From positions 186,001 through 250,000 of the forward strand of contig JADJPS010000005.1 in assembly GCA_016713105.1 (NCBI GenBank): a stretch of 64,000 bases of DNA. The letters run 5' to 3'. The position numbers and the translations under genes were made by a program. Positions 49,751 through 59,719 of this stretch are shown piece after piece (the first letter of the stretch is position 1; each line of letters starts with the position of its first letter). Origin of the DNA: Devosia sp. (GTDB taxonomy: Bacteria > Pseudomonadota > Alphaproteobacteria > Rhizobiales > Devosiaceae). Below the pieces are notes generated by a model that saw only the letters and a list, made by a program, of their open reading frames with translations, did no database searches and was not told the origin of the DNA.

Positions 49751-51139
49751 CTACTCCGCCGCCTGCCGCTGGCCGCGGGCCGCAATGCGACCGATCAGCT
49801 CGGCCAGCTCGGAGTATTCGCCGACCCTGATTCCGGCCGGCGCGTCGCCGCTGCCCAGACGCCCGGTGACCGCCGCCCTGAAGCCGAGCTTGCCCGCTTC
49901 GCGTAGCCTGAGGGCGCCGTGGACCACCGGGCGGACACCGCCGGCCAGCGAGATCTCGCCGAAGTAAACCGTGTCGGGCGGCAGCGGCGATCCGGTGAGC
50001 GAAGAGATCAGAGCCGCGGCGACAGCGAGGTCTGCCGCCGGCTCGTTGACCTTCAGGCCTCCCGCGACGTTGAGGTAGATGTCGTTAGCCCCGATGCGAA
50101 CACCACAGCGGGTCTCGAGCACTGCCAGCACCATGGAGAGGCGCGCGGAATCCCATCCGACCACGGCGCGGCGCGGTGTCCCCAGCGGGGAGGGCGAGAC
50201 GAGTGCCTGGATCTCGCAGAGCACAGGCCGCGTTCCCTCCATGCCGGCAAAGACGGCAGACCCCGCGGCGTCCTTGTCGCGCTGGTCGAGGAACAGCGCC
50301 GAGGGATTGGCGACCTCGCGCAGCCCGAGCGTCGACATCTCGAACACGCCGATCTCATCGGTCGCCCCATAGCGGTTCTTGACACCGCGCAGGATGCGGA
50401 AAGTATGGCTGGCGTCGCCCTCGAAGTAGAGCACCGCATCGACCATGTGCTCGACGACGCGCGGTCCCGCGATCTGCCCATCCTTGGTGACGTGGCCGAC
50501 CAGCACGACCGAAGCGCCCGACTTCTTGGCAAATCGCGTCAGCGCCTGTGCCGAGGTCCGGACCTGGGTGACGGTACCCGGAGCGCTGTCGACGCGGTCG
50601 GTCCACAGCGTCTGGATCGAGTCGATGATGACGAGGTCGGGGGCAGGGCCGTTCTGGAGGGTTGCGAGGATGGTCTCGACATTGGTCTCGCTGGCGAGCA
50701 GCACCTCCCCATCCCCCAGCCCGAGGCGCTGGGCCCTCAGCCGCACCTGCGCCACCGCCTCCTCGCCCGACACATAGACAACCCGCTTGCCACGTTCGGC
50801 CAGCGCCGCGGCCGCCTGCAGGAGCAGCGTCGACTTGCCGATTCCCGGATCGCCGCCCACCAGCACCGCCGAGCCCATGACAAAGCCGCCACCGGTGACG
50901 CGGTCAAGTTCCGAAATGCCGGTGACAACGCGGGCTGCAGTCTCCGTCTCGCCGGCAAGTGGCACAAGCTGCACCGGACGGCCGCCGGCGACCGCCGACT
51001 TCGGTCCGGCGCCGACGCCCGAATCGACGATTTCCTCGACAATGGAGTTCCACTCCCCGCAGGCCTCGCAACGGCCCTGCCAGCGGGCCGAGGCGGCACC
51101 GCAGGATTGGCATACAAACGAGGTCTTGGTGCGCGCCAT
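49751..51139 (-). CDS. radA: DNA repair protein RadA
   Basis: A 462-residue branch-migration helicase of recombination. It has the four-cysteine zinc finger FVCQSCGAASARWQGRCEAC at the N-terminus, the RecA-like ATPase with Walker A GGDPGIGKSTLLLQ and Walker B DLVIIDSIQTLW, the RadA-specific KNRYGATDEIG motif and a C-terminal Lon protease-like domain (LYLNVAGGLKVNEPAADLA). The ATG at 51139 precedes the zinc finger; an upstream Met seven residues earlier adds unconserved sequence. It is transcribed towards cvpA, with 122 bases between. Confidence 0.96.
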   Translation of the reverse strand: MARTKTSFVCQSCGAASARWQGRCEACGEWNSIVEEIVDSGVGAGPKSAVAGGRPVQLVPLAGETETAARVVTGISELDRVTGGGFVMGSAVLVGGDPGIGKSTLLLQAAAALAERGKRVVYVSGEEAVAQVRLRAQRLGLGDGEVLLASETNVETILATLQNGPAPDLVIIDSIQTLWTDRVDSAPGTVTQVRTSAQALTRFAKKSGASVVLVGHVTKDGQIAGPRVVEHMVDAVLYFEGDASHTFRILRGVKNRYGATDEIGVFEMSTLGLREVANPSALFLDQRDKDAAGSAVFAGMEGTRPVLCEIQALVSPSPLGTPRRAVVGWDSARLSMVLAVLETRCGVRIGANDIYLNVAGGLKVNEPAADLAVAAALISSLTGSPLPPDTVYFGEISLAGGVRPVVHGALRLREAGKLGFRAAVTGRLGSGDAPAGIRVGEYSELAELIGRIAARGQRQAAE

Positions 51140-51212
51140 GCTGTGGGTTCCGACCGACAATGAAGGATAGCCGACGAGAGGTATCAGCGCAAGAACGGAT
51201 AGTGAACAGGTG

Positions 51213-52092
51213 TCAGCCGCGGCCGCTCTCGGGTGTCGAGATCAGCCGGGCGGCGGCGCTGTTGGCCGCACCGAGCGCCTCGTCGAGAGCGCGCCCCGCG
51301 GCAAGCTTGGCGGCAAGGCACCCCACGAACTCGTCGCCGGCACCGTGTGTGCTGACCACAGTGACGGACGCGGCGGCAAGGGCGCAGGCGCCTGATAATC
51401 CGGCGGTTGCGACACCCGCTTTGCCGGCCGTCACAATCACCTGCGGGAAGTCCCGGGCCAGAATCGCCGCCGAGTTGGCGGCCTCTTCGAGCGTTGTGGG
51501 TTCGGCGCTGTCGCCGAGTTGCGCCGCCTCGACGGCATTGACCACGAGGAAGTCGATGGCCGCCGCTAGCGCCGCGGAGGGCGCGCGCGCCGGGGCGGCA
51601 TTGAGGATGACGGTCACCCCCTGCGCCCGCGCGGCGGCGGCCATGGCGGCGTTCACAGCATCGGGAATCTCGTTTTGCAGGACAAGTACCTGTACCTGTG
51701 TCCAGAACGCCGGGGAGGGAACGTCGCCAGGGTCGAGTTCAAGGTTGGCGCCGGAAACGATGATGGCGCGATAGTCGCCGGAGGGTTCGAACAGCGCCAC
51801 GCTCACGCCGCTTCCGGCCGTGCTGGACACGGTGACGCCGGAGTGGTCGATGCCGCGACGCGTGAGGTCCGCGACCAGCTGGCGGCCGAAGTCATCGTTC
51901 CCGACGCGGCCGATCATCAATGTCTGTGCGCCGGCGCGATGGGCGGCGACCGCCTGGTTCCGACCCTTGCCGCCAAGCTTGGAAACCAGGCGGAGCCAGC
52001 GAAGTCTCACCGGTTTTCGGCCATGCCGAGGTCTCTACCACGATGTCGTAGTGAAGGCTCCCACAGACGACGACGCGGCCGGCCGCCGTCAT
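51213..52092 (-). pseudogene. PfkB/ribokinase-like sugar kinase, one frameshift
   Basis: About 293 codons. The N-terminus MTAAGRVVVCGSLHYDIVVE overlaps the stop of the TIM-barrel gene (ATGA). A one-base error near 52005 breaks the frame after WPKTGET. The rest has SKLGGKGRNQAVAAHRAGA (the GGKGxNQA glycine motif), IGRVGNDDFGRQL, and the anion-hole and catalytic-base motif STHGAGDEFVGCLAAKL. Members phosphorylate ribose, fructose or similar sugars with ATP. Coupled translation with a sugar isomerase-like gene points to a small sugar catabolic unit. A single base would restore it, so sequencing error is a fair explanation. Confidence 0.8.
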
Positions 52093-53078
52093 GATGACCG
52101 CCCGATCAATGCATTCTGAACGATGTCCAGCGCCCCGACGGCATCCTGCGCGGCGATCGCCGCTTCGAGGGCGTTGGAGGCATCGAGCGTATCGGCAACC
52201 GACAGCAGCCGGCGTACGGTCGCGATGTTGACCTCGCACTCGCGCACCGGATCGAGCCCGGTGAGATCGGGGAAGGTGTCGAAATACAGCGGCCGGTCAT
52301 AGCCGTCGCGGCGCACCTGGCGCAGCAGTTCGAGCGTCTTGAGGGTATTGACGGCGGCGACCATCAGACCGTCGTCGCGCTTGCCGTTGCCGTCGTTGAG
52401 GTGGACGCCGAGCAGGCGGCTGTGCCGGGCGATCAGCGCGGCGGCGAGGGCCGGCTGCTCGTCGGCATAGAGCGAATGGGCGAAGTCGAGGGTGACGCCG
52501 AGATTGGACAGTCCGACATCGCGGATGGCGAGCAGGGTCGTCGCAGCATCGGGCAGAAGGCTGTAGGCCCTTGGCTCGTTGGGCTTGTATTCGATCGAGA
52601 TCAGGCACTCGGGCGCGTGCGCGGCCACTTCGCGCAGTCCCTCGATTTCCATGTCCCACAGTCGCGCATAATCGGCCTGGAAGGCATAGTCGTAGCCGTC
52701 CTGGCCAAGCCAGATGGTCATAAGGGGCGCCCCGGCGAGAAGTGCAGCATCGATCCCGGCCTTGGTGAGGTCGATGGCGGCGCGCCGGACGCGCGGCTCG
52801 GGGTTGGTGAAGGCGCCGAGCTTGAAGGCGGGCTCGCTGTAGTAGCGCATGGCGAGGCCGTTGAGCTCGAGCCCGAGGTTGCGCACCGACCGCGCCGTCT
52901 CGATCGCGCCGGCACCGAGGTGATCGGGGTAGTTGAGATCGACATGCGTCAGGCCCCGGGCGGTGGCGGCACGGGCGACGAGGTCGAGCACACCGGGCTT
53001 GCCAGTGCGGCCCGGCCAGGCGGCATCCGGCCGCGACGCGAAGGAATTGAGACGGGTAGCGAAGGCAAGCTGGGACAA
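52089..53078 (-). CDS. Sugar-phosphate isomerase/epimerase-like TIM-barrel protein
   Basis: A 329-residue xylose-isomerase-like TIM barrel (AP endonuclease 2 superfamily). Metal-site landmarks are ECLISIEYKPNEPR (glutamate), NLGVTLDFAHSLYADEQPA (aspartate and histidine), LLGVHLNDGNGKRDDGL (histidine and aspartate) and YFDTFPDLTGLDP. Such enzymes isomerise or epimerise sugars and related compounds such as inositols. It starts 20 bases after the alr stop and overlaps the kinase gene, so the three may share a transcript. The substrate cannot be read from the sequence. Confidence 0.82.
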   Translation of the reverse strand: MSQLAFATRLNSFASRPDAAWPGRTGKPGVLDLVARAATARGLTHVDLNYPDHLGAGAIETARSVRNLGLELNGLAMRYYSEPAFKLGAFTNPEPRVRRAAIDLTKAGIDAALLAGAPLMTIWLGQDGYDYAFQADYARLWDMEIEGLREVAAHAPECLISIEYKPNEPRAYSLLPDAATTLLAIRDVGLSNLGVTLDFAHSLYADEQPALAAALIARHSRLLGVHLNDGNGKRDDGLMVAAVNTLKTLELLRQVRRDGYDRPLYFDTFPDLTGLDPVRECEVNIATVRRLLSVADTLDASNALEAAIAAQDAVGALDIVQNALIGRSS

Positions 53079-53098
53079 CGGGACCTCTCGGGCCGGCG

Positions 53099-54237
53099 TC
53101 AGGCGGACGCGGCATCGCTTTCAACGTAGAAGCGGGAATAGCGCCCCTTGAGGCTGGTCAGGATTTCGTAGCCGATGGTACCGGCGATATCGGCATGGTC
53201 GTCGACCGAGATGGTCTTGCCCAGGATCTCGGCCATCTCGCCGGGATCGGGCAATTGCGCGAGCTCGGTGACGTCGACGCCGATCATGTCCATCGAGACG
53301 CGACCGACGACTGGGCAGTGCTTGCCGCGGATTGCCACCTGTGTGCCGCGGTGGTTGTTGGACGAGGACAGGGCCCTGAGAAACCCGTCAGCATAACCGA
53401 TGCCGACAATGGCCAGCCGGCTGTCGCGGTGCATGGTCTGCAGCGCCCCGTAGCCGACCGTCTCGCCGGTCTTGACTTCCTTGACCATGAGAATCGGCGC
53501 CTCCAGCGTCACCACCGGCGCCATCGGGTTGCGCCGCCCGGCGACCGCGCGTCCACCGTAGAGCGCGATGCCGGGGCGGACCATCTGGAAGTGGTTGTCG
53601 CGGTTGCTCATCAGCCCAGCCGAATTGGCGAGTGAGGCCGGGATGCCCGGGAACTGCGCCAGCACCGAGGTGAACAGTGCCAGCTGCGTGCGGTTCTTTT
53701 CGTGGCCCGGGATATCGGCGCAGGCGAGGTGGCTCATGATCATCTGCGGCTGAAAGCCGACCGAGTCGATCATGCGCTTGACGATCGAGGCCTCGTTGAG
53801 CCGAAAGCCGAGCCGGTTGATGCCGGTGTCGAAATGCAGGGCCGCCGGCAGGGACTGGTTCGACTGGATGCAGGCCCTCAGCCATTCCTCGAGCATTGGC
53901 ACCGAGGCCAGGCACGGCATCAGCCGCTCTCCGACATAGAGCGGGGCCGCCCCCGGCGGCAGGCCGTTGAGGACAAAGATGTGGGTATCCTCGGCAAGTC
54001 CGGCGCGGGCGGCGACGCCCTCGTCGGCCGTAGCGACGAAGAAGAACCGGGCTCCCGCCTCGTAGAAGGCACGGGCGGCGGGAACGAGGCCCGTGCCGTA
54101 GCCGTCTGCCTTCAGCACCGCGCCGGTAAGTGCGCCGCGGCTGACCTTGTCGAGCGCCTGCCAGTTGCGCTTGAGCGCGCCCAGATCAACGGTCAGGCGG
54201 CCGCCAAACCCGGTCGCGACTGCTGCGGCTGCCATCA

Positions 54238-54238
<1 letters not shown>
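53099..54238 (-). CDS. alr: Alanine racemase
   Basis: A 379-residue PLP enzyme making D-alanine for peptidoglycan. The cofactor lysine lies in AVLKADGYGTG, a variant of the usual V-K-A-N/D-A-Y-G-H-G with Gly and Thr replacing Ala and His. The second catalytic base is the tyrosine in ETVGYGALQ, and the domain ends VGRVSMDMIGVDVT, all conserved. The start overlaps the dnaB stop by one base, giving dnaB-alr coupling as in other Hyphomicrobiales. It is the only such gene in the window. Confidence 0.93.
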
Positions 54239-55728
<1,490 letters not shown>

Positions 55729-55756
55729 TTCGACTCGGTAGTGTGACCCTCGGGCG

Positions 55757-55771
55757 TTAACGGGTTCTTAA
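55757..55771. promoter_or_regulatory. Candidate CtrA-binding site upstream of dnaB
   Basis: TTAA-CGGGTTC-TTAA matches exactly the full alphaproteobacterial CtrA consensus TTAA-N7-TTAA. It lies 29-43 bases upstream of the dnaB start codon in an otherwise GC-rich gap. CtrA binding there could repress or time dnaB expression. Known consensus; function at this site is inferred. Confidence 0.5.
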
Positions 55772-55897
55772 CCAGCGGGGCGGGCCGGCGGGAAGGCAAA
55801 TGCATCGAGCAGGCTGCCGAATACCGGCATATCCGAGTCGGGCTGTGGGTAGTGTTGAAAGTGGGGGAAACGAGGGCTGGGGATTGCGAATCGGCAG

Positions 55898-56329
55898 CTA
55901 TGCAAGGTCGCGCTCCAGCGCTGCGACAATGCGGTGCAACAGCTCGAGAAACTGCTCGCGCTCGGTCGGGGAGAGGTCGGCCACGCTGACCGCGTTGAGC
56001 GCCCTGGCGGCGGAGAAGGAGCGGGCGGCCTGCTTCAGTCCGGCCGCCGTGAGGCTCACCAGCGCGCAGCGCCCGTCCTCTGGATCGGGGCGGCGGACAA
56101 TCAGCCCGTCTCGTTCCATGCGCGCCAGCGTGTTGGCCATGGTCGGCTGCTCGACGCCGGCCATCTGCGCCAACTGCTTCTGCGTCAGTGTGCCTCCGTC
56201 CTGCAGCGCGAAGAACACCGGCATCGGTCCCGATCCGGAACCTCCCAGCCGCCGATCGAGGGCACGCGCGAACAGGCGCGCGGCCCAGTTGGTCAGGTAT
56301 CCGGGAGAAGCGTCGCGATCATAGGTCAT
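55898..56329 (-). CDS. MarR-family transcriptional regulator
   Basis: A 143-residue winged-helix regulator. The DNA-binding region is TLTQKQLAQMAGVEQPTMAN then TLARMERDGLIVRRPDPEDG, with the wing and the DxRxx-like turn DPEDGRCALVSLT. Helices at both ends form the dimer. It is divergent from the cytochrome b561-like gene across 75 bases, so it probably controls that gene and itself. No cysteine is visible that would suggest redox sensing. Confidence 0.9.
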   Translation of the reverse strand: MTYDRDASPGYLTNWAARLFARALDRRLGGSGSGPMPVFFALQDGGTLTQKQLAQMAGVEQPTMANTLARMERDGLIVRRPDPEDGRCALVSLTAAGLKQAARSFSAARALNAVSVADLSPTEREQFLELLHRIVAALERDLA

Positions 56330-56353
56330 GTGCCTAGGTTGCTACTGAAATGC

Positions 56354-56365
56354 ATAGTGCGCTAT
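56354..56365. promoter_or_regulatory. Candidate MarR operator
   Basis: ATAG-TGCG-CTAT, a short inverted repeat, lies in the 75-base gap between the divergent MarR and cytochrome b561-like genes, near an AT-rich TATCTATAT that could be a -10 region. Small arms make this tentative. Confidence 0.35.
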
Positions 56366-56404
56366 CTATATCTCGGCTGCCTGGCCACGCAAGGAGAGAC
56401 CGAC

Positions 56405-56935
56405 ATGGCCCTCAAGAGTAGTTCCGATCGCTATGGTACCGTCGCGATCACGATTCCCTGGGTTACGGCGGCGGCCATCGTTGCGCTGATCGTCACCGGC
56501 CTGATGGCAGCGGAACAGGCCGATCCGGTGGCCAAGCTCGCCCTGCTGCAGGCCCATCTACCGCTCGGCACCGGCGTATTGGCGCTCACGCTGCTGCGTA
56601 TCGTGTGGTGGGCGGTGGCTGACAAGCATCCGGCGTCTGTCACCGGGCAGTCGCGGGGGCAGGAACTGCTGGCCAAGCTCGTTCACGGCGGACTCTACGT
56701 GATCGTGCTGCTGATGGCTGCGAGCGGCATGGCGACGATAGCTCTCTCCGGGGCGCTTCCCGCGATCCTCCAGGGAACGGCCCTGCCGGACTTCTCGACG
56801 GTCGGGCCACGCCTCGTCCACGACATTGGCGGCAAGGTGACATTGCTGCTGTTCGCAGGCCACGTTGCCGCGGCGCTCTGGCATCAGGTGATCCGCAGGG
56901 ACCGCATCATGGCGCGGATGGGTGTGGGGCGCTGA
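56405..56935 (+). CDS. Cytochrome b561-like membrane protein
   Basis: A 176-residue four-helix protein. The helices are at about 18-32 (WVTAAAIVALIVTGLMA), 48-67, 92-108 (HGGLYVIVLLMAASGMA) and 143-160 (TLLLFAGHVAAALWHQVI). Haem-ligand-type histidines are in LQAHLPLG, KLVHGG, LVHDIGG and AGHVAAALWHQ. Such diheme cytochromes move electrons from quinol, for example to superoxide or organic electrophiles. The ATG at 56405 follows AAGGAGA. A strong hairpin follows it. Confidence 0.87.
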   Translation: MALKSSSDRYGTVAITIPWVTAAAIVALIVTGLMAAEQADPVAKLALLQAHLPLGTGVLALTLLRIVWWAVADKHPASVTGQSRGQELLAKLVHGGLYVIVLLMAASGMATIALSGALPAILQGTALPDFSTVGPRLVHDIGGKVTLLLFAGHVAAALWHQVIRRDRIMARMGVGR

Positions 56936-56950
56936 AAGGCACAAAGCAAA

Positions 56951-56970
56951 GGCCGGGATCGCTCCCGGCC
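56951..56970. terminator. Bidirectional-looking terminator hairpin
   Basis: GGCCGGGA-TCGC-TCCCGGCC is a perfect 8-bp GC stem with a four-base loop, flanked by AA before and TT after. It lies between the convergent cytochrome b561-like gene and rplI, where a shared terminator is expected. Confidence 0.75.
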
Positions 56971-56996
56971 TTCGGCATGTCAGCGGATCGGCCCGC

Positions 56997-57566
56997 TCAC
57001 TCTTCCGATGTGTCGAGATCGGCGGTGGCTTCAGCCTGGCCGGCGAGGAACGCCTCGTTCGCTTCGTCACCATAGTTGATTGCCGTCAGGTCCTCGCCCT
57101 TCGACTGGCGCGCCGCTTCATCCTCGGAGCGGGCGACATTGACACTGACGGTGACTGCGACTTCGGCGTGCAGGTGCAGCGCCACGGTGTGGACTCCGAC
57201 CGTCTTGATCGGGTTCGCCAGGTCGACCTGCGAGCGGGCGACGGTGAAGCCGTCGGCCGCGAGGGCATCGGCGACGTCACGCGACGACACCGAGCCGTAC
57301 AGCTGGCCGGTTTCGCCGGCCTGCCGGATGATGACCACCGACTTGCCGTTGAGGCCGGAGGCGATGCCGGCAGCGGCCTCGCGGCGCTCCTGGTTGCGCT
57401 TTTCGATATCGGCGCGGTCGCGGGCGAACTTGTGGCGGTTGGCCTCGCTGGCACGCAGCGCCTTGCCCTGCGGCAACAGATAGTTGCGGGCGTAGCCGTC
57501 CTTGACGGTGACTTCGTCGCCGATATGGCCGGTCCGGCCCACGCGCTCGAGCAGAATGACTTTCAT
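56997..57566 (-). CDS. rplI: 50S ribosomal protein L9
   Basis: A 189-residue L9. The N-terminal rRNA-binding domain MKVILLERVGRTGHIGDEV with VKDGYARNYLLPQGKA is canonical, then the long connecting helix (residues 45-75) and the C-terminal domain (LYGSVSSRDVADALAADGF). An acidic tail of about 40 residues beyond the usual 150 is common in this order. It follows rpsR after 81 bases; the DUF2232 membrane-protein gene often found between them is absent. Confidence 0.97.
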   Translation of the reverse strand: MKVILLERVGRTGHIGDEVTVKDGYARNYLLPQGKALRASEANRHKFARDRADIEKRNQERREAAAGIASGLNGKSVVIIRQAGETGQLYGSVSSRDVADALAADGFTVARSQVDLANPIKTVGVHTVALHLHAEVAVTVSVNVARSEDEAARQSKGEDLTAINYGDEANEAFLAGQAEATADLDTSEE

Positions 57567-57647
57567 GACTTCTTCCTGTGCTGTCCTGCCTCGAAGGCAG
57601 TTAGGAGCGGCCGACCATCGGCCAATCCAGCCAATCCCAACCCGCCC

Positions 57648-57902
57648 TTACTGGACGGCGTAGGGCATGATGCCGATGAAGCGGGCGCGCTTGATGGCAC
57701 GGGCCAGTTCGCGCTGCTTGAGCGCGGAGACGGCGGTGATGCGCGAGGGGACGATCTTGCCGCGCTCGGACACATAGCGCTGCAGCAGGCGCACATCCTT
57801 GTAGTCGATCTTGGGCGCGTTCGGGCCCGAGAACGGGCAGGTCTTGCGACGGCGCTGGAACGGACGGCGGGCGGTGGTGGTGGTCAGGTCCTTGATGGCC
57901 AT
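57648..57902 (-). CDS. rpsR: 30S ribosomal protein S18
   Basis: An 84-residue S18 with PFQRRRKTCPFSG at the N-terminus (one cysteine retained), IDYKDVRLLQRYVSERGKIV and the closing ARAIKRARFIGIMPYA. It binds with S6 to 16S rRNA in the platform. It starts 19 bases after rpsF and is co-transcribed with it. Confidence 0.98.
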   Translation of the reverse strand: MAIKDLTTTTARRPFQRRRKTCPFSGPNAPKIDYKDVRLLQRYVSERGKIVPSRITAVSALKQRELARAIKRARFIGIMPYAVQ

Positions 57903-57921
57903 GTCACTCTATCCTTTTCGA

Positions 57922-58338
57922 TCAGAACCGGCGGGGCGGACGACGGTCGCCGCGGTCGAAGCCGCCGCGGTCGCCGCGCGGGCCACCCGGACGGTCGCCG
58001 CGCTCGTCGTCGCGGTCACGCTTCTGCATCATCGCCGAGGGCCCTTCCTCAAGCGCGTCGACGCGGATGGTCATGAAACGCAGGATGTCTTCGTTGATGC
58101 TCATCTGGCGTTCCATCTCGGCCACGGCCTGATGCGGAGCGTCGATGTTGAGCAGGGTATAGTGAGCCTTGCGGTTCTTCTTGATGCGGTACGAGAGCGA
58201 CTTGAGCCCCCAGTACTCGTTCTTGGTGACCTTGCCGCCGCCTTCGGTGATCACACCGGTGAGCGCCGCGGTCATTTCCTCGACCTGTGTCGGGGACACA
58301 TCCTGGCGGGCCAGGAAGATATGCTCGTAAAGGGCCAT
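57922..58338 (-). CDS. rpsF: 30S ribosomal protein S6
   Basis: A 138-residue S6. The ferredoxin-like core is MALYEHIFLARQDVSPTQV to SINEDILRFMTIRVD, with WGLKSLSYRIKKNRKAHY between. The C-terminal 40 residues are a repeat-like Arg/Gly/Asp tail (DRGDRRPPRRF end), common in this order. I start at the ATG at 58338 behind GGAAGG. The 278 bases upstream, shared with the divergent dehydratase gene, must hold both promoters; I could not place them with confidence. Confidence 0.97.
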   Translation of the reverse strand: MALYEHIFLARQDVSPTQVEEMTAALTGVITEGGGKVTKNEYWGLKSLSYRIKKNRKAHYTLLNIDAPHQAVAEMERQMSINEDILRFMTIRVDALEEGPSAMMQKRDRDDERGDRPGGPRGDRGGFDRGDRRPPRRF

Positions 58339-58616
58339 AAGCGCCTTCCTTGTTGTTGCTTCACAACGCAATCAGTCGGCGCGGAGCCCCTTTGAAGCCG
58401 GAAAGGCACCAAAGCAGTCTTCTAAAGAGCGGGAACACGGGAGGACGGGCGAACCCTGTCTGGCAACACCAGACCCTCCGTTCAGCCCCCGGCCGAACGA
58501 ATGCGAGCTGGGCTATAGGGGAAACCCGTGCCGAACGCAAGCATCGAGGCGGTGTCGAGCCTCTTCCGTTCCGCCGCATCGCCGTGGGAATGTGCACCAA
58601 CCTTGGAAGATGAATC

Positions 58617-59561
58617 ATGACCCAGAACCAGCCGCACCCCGATCGCCACTCCATCCGGGCCGCCGAGGCGGCGATCCGGCCATATGTCCGGCGCACCCCG
58701 GTCTTTGCCGTGTCCGCTGCCGACTTCGGGCTGAGCGGCACCGACCTGAACTTCAAGCTTGAGTTCATGCAGCATTCCGGGACCTTCAAGGCGCGCGGGG
58801 CGTTCACCAACCTGCTGCTGCGCGAAGGGGCGGAGCGCGGCGTGGTCGCCGCCTCGGGCGGCAATCATGGCGCGGCGGTGGCGTTCGCGGCCATGCGGCT
58901 GGGGATCAAGGCGCACATCTACGTGCCGAAGATCTCCTCTCCGGCCAAGATCGCGCGGATCAAGCAGTATGGCGCCGATATCGTGGTGGGCGGCGACACT
59001 TACCCCGATGCCCTCGCGGCAAGCCGCGGTTTTGCCCGTGAGCACGGGCTACTCGAGGCGCATGCCTATGATGCATTCGAGACACTGAGCGGGCAGGGGA
59101 CAGTGGGGCTGGAATGGGAGCAGCAGGCCCCGGAACTCGATACGCTGCTGGTCGCGGTCGGCGGCGGCGGACTGATCGGCGGCATCGCGACCTGGTACGA
59201 GGGGCGGGTACGGATCATAGGGGTCGAGCCCGAGAACGCGCCCACCCTGACGCGGGCGCTCAAGGCCGGAGAGCCAGTTGACGTGCCCGTGAGCGGGATT
59301 GCCGCCGACAGCCTCGGCGCCCGCCGCATCGGCGAGCTGAGCTTTGCACAACGGCAGCATATCGCCGGCACCACTCTGGTGACCGACGAGGCAATCGTTG
59401 CCGCGCAGAGAACGATCTGGGACGTACTGCGGGTGGTGGCGGAACCCGGCGGCGCCGCGGCGATGGCTGCGCTGCTCTTCGGCCGCTATGTGCCACAACC
59501 GGGCGAGAAGGTCGGGGTGCTGCTGTGCGGGGCCAATACGACGGCGGTGACGTTCGCTTAG
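58617..59561 (+). CDS. Threonine/serine dehydratase-like PLP enzyme
   Basis: A 314-residue fold-type II PLP enzyme. The cofactor lysine is in HSGTFKARGAF, the phosphate/substrate loop in ASGGNHGAAVAFAA, the glycine-rich loop in VAVGGGGLIGGIA and the late LLCGANT. It is short, without the C-terminal regulatory ACT-like domain of IlvA, so it is a catabolic threonine dehydratase, serine racemase or hydroxyaspartate dehydratase; sequence alone does not separate these. The ATG at 58617 has only a weak site upstream (TTGGAAGATGAATC). Confidence 0.88.
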   Translation: MTQNQPHPDRHSIRAAEAAIRPYVRRTPVFAVSAADFGLSGTDLNFKLEFMQHSGTFKARGAFTNLLLREGAERGVVAASGGNHGAAVAFAAMRLGIKAHIYVPKISSPAKIARIKQYGADIVVGGDTYPDALAASRGFAREHGLLEAHAYDAFETLSGQGTVGLEWEQQAPELDTLLVAVGGGGLIGGIATWYEGRVRIIGVEPENAPTLTRALKAGEPVDVPVSGIAADSLGARRIGELSFAQRQHIAGTTLVTDEAIVAAQRTIWDVLRVVAEPGGAAAMAALLFGRYVPQPGEKVGVLLCGANTTAVTFA

Positions 59562-59719
59562 CCCGCGCCCGGTCGAGCGCAGGCCTGCCAGAACGGATGC
59601 GCAGGCCTGGCGCCTTGACTTTGCCATCCCCCACAGGCAAACGCCGCCCCAACTGGACGCCCGTCCGGGCCGGGCTTAGGCTTGCCCCTCAAGACAGAGA
59701 ACTGACGGCGGAGGCCTTC

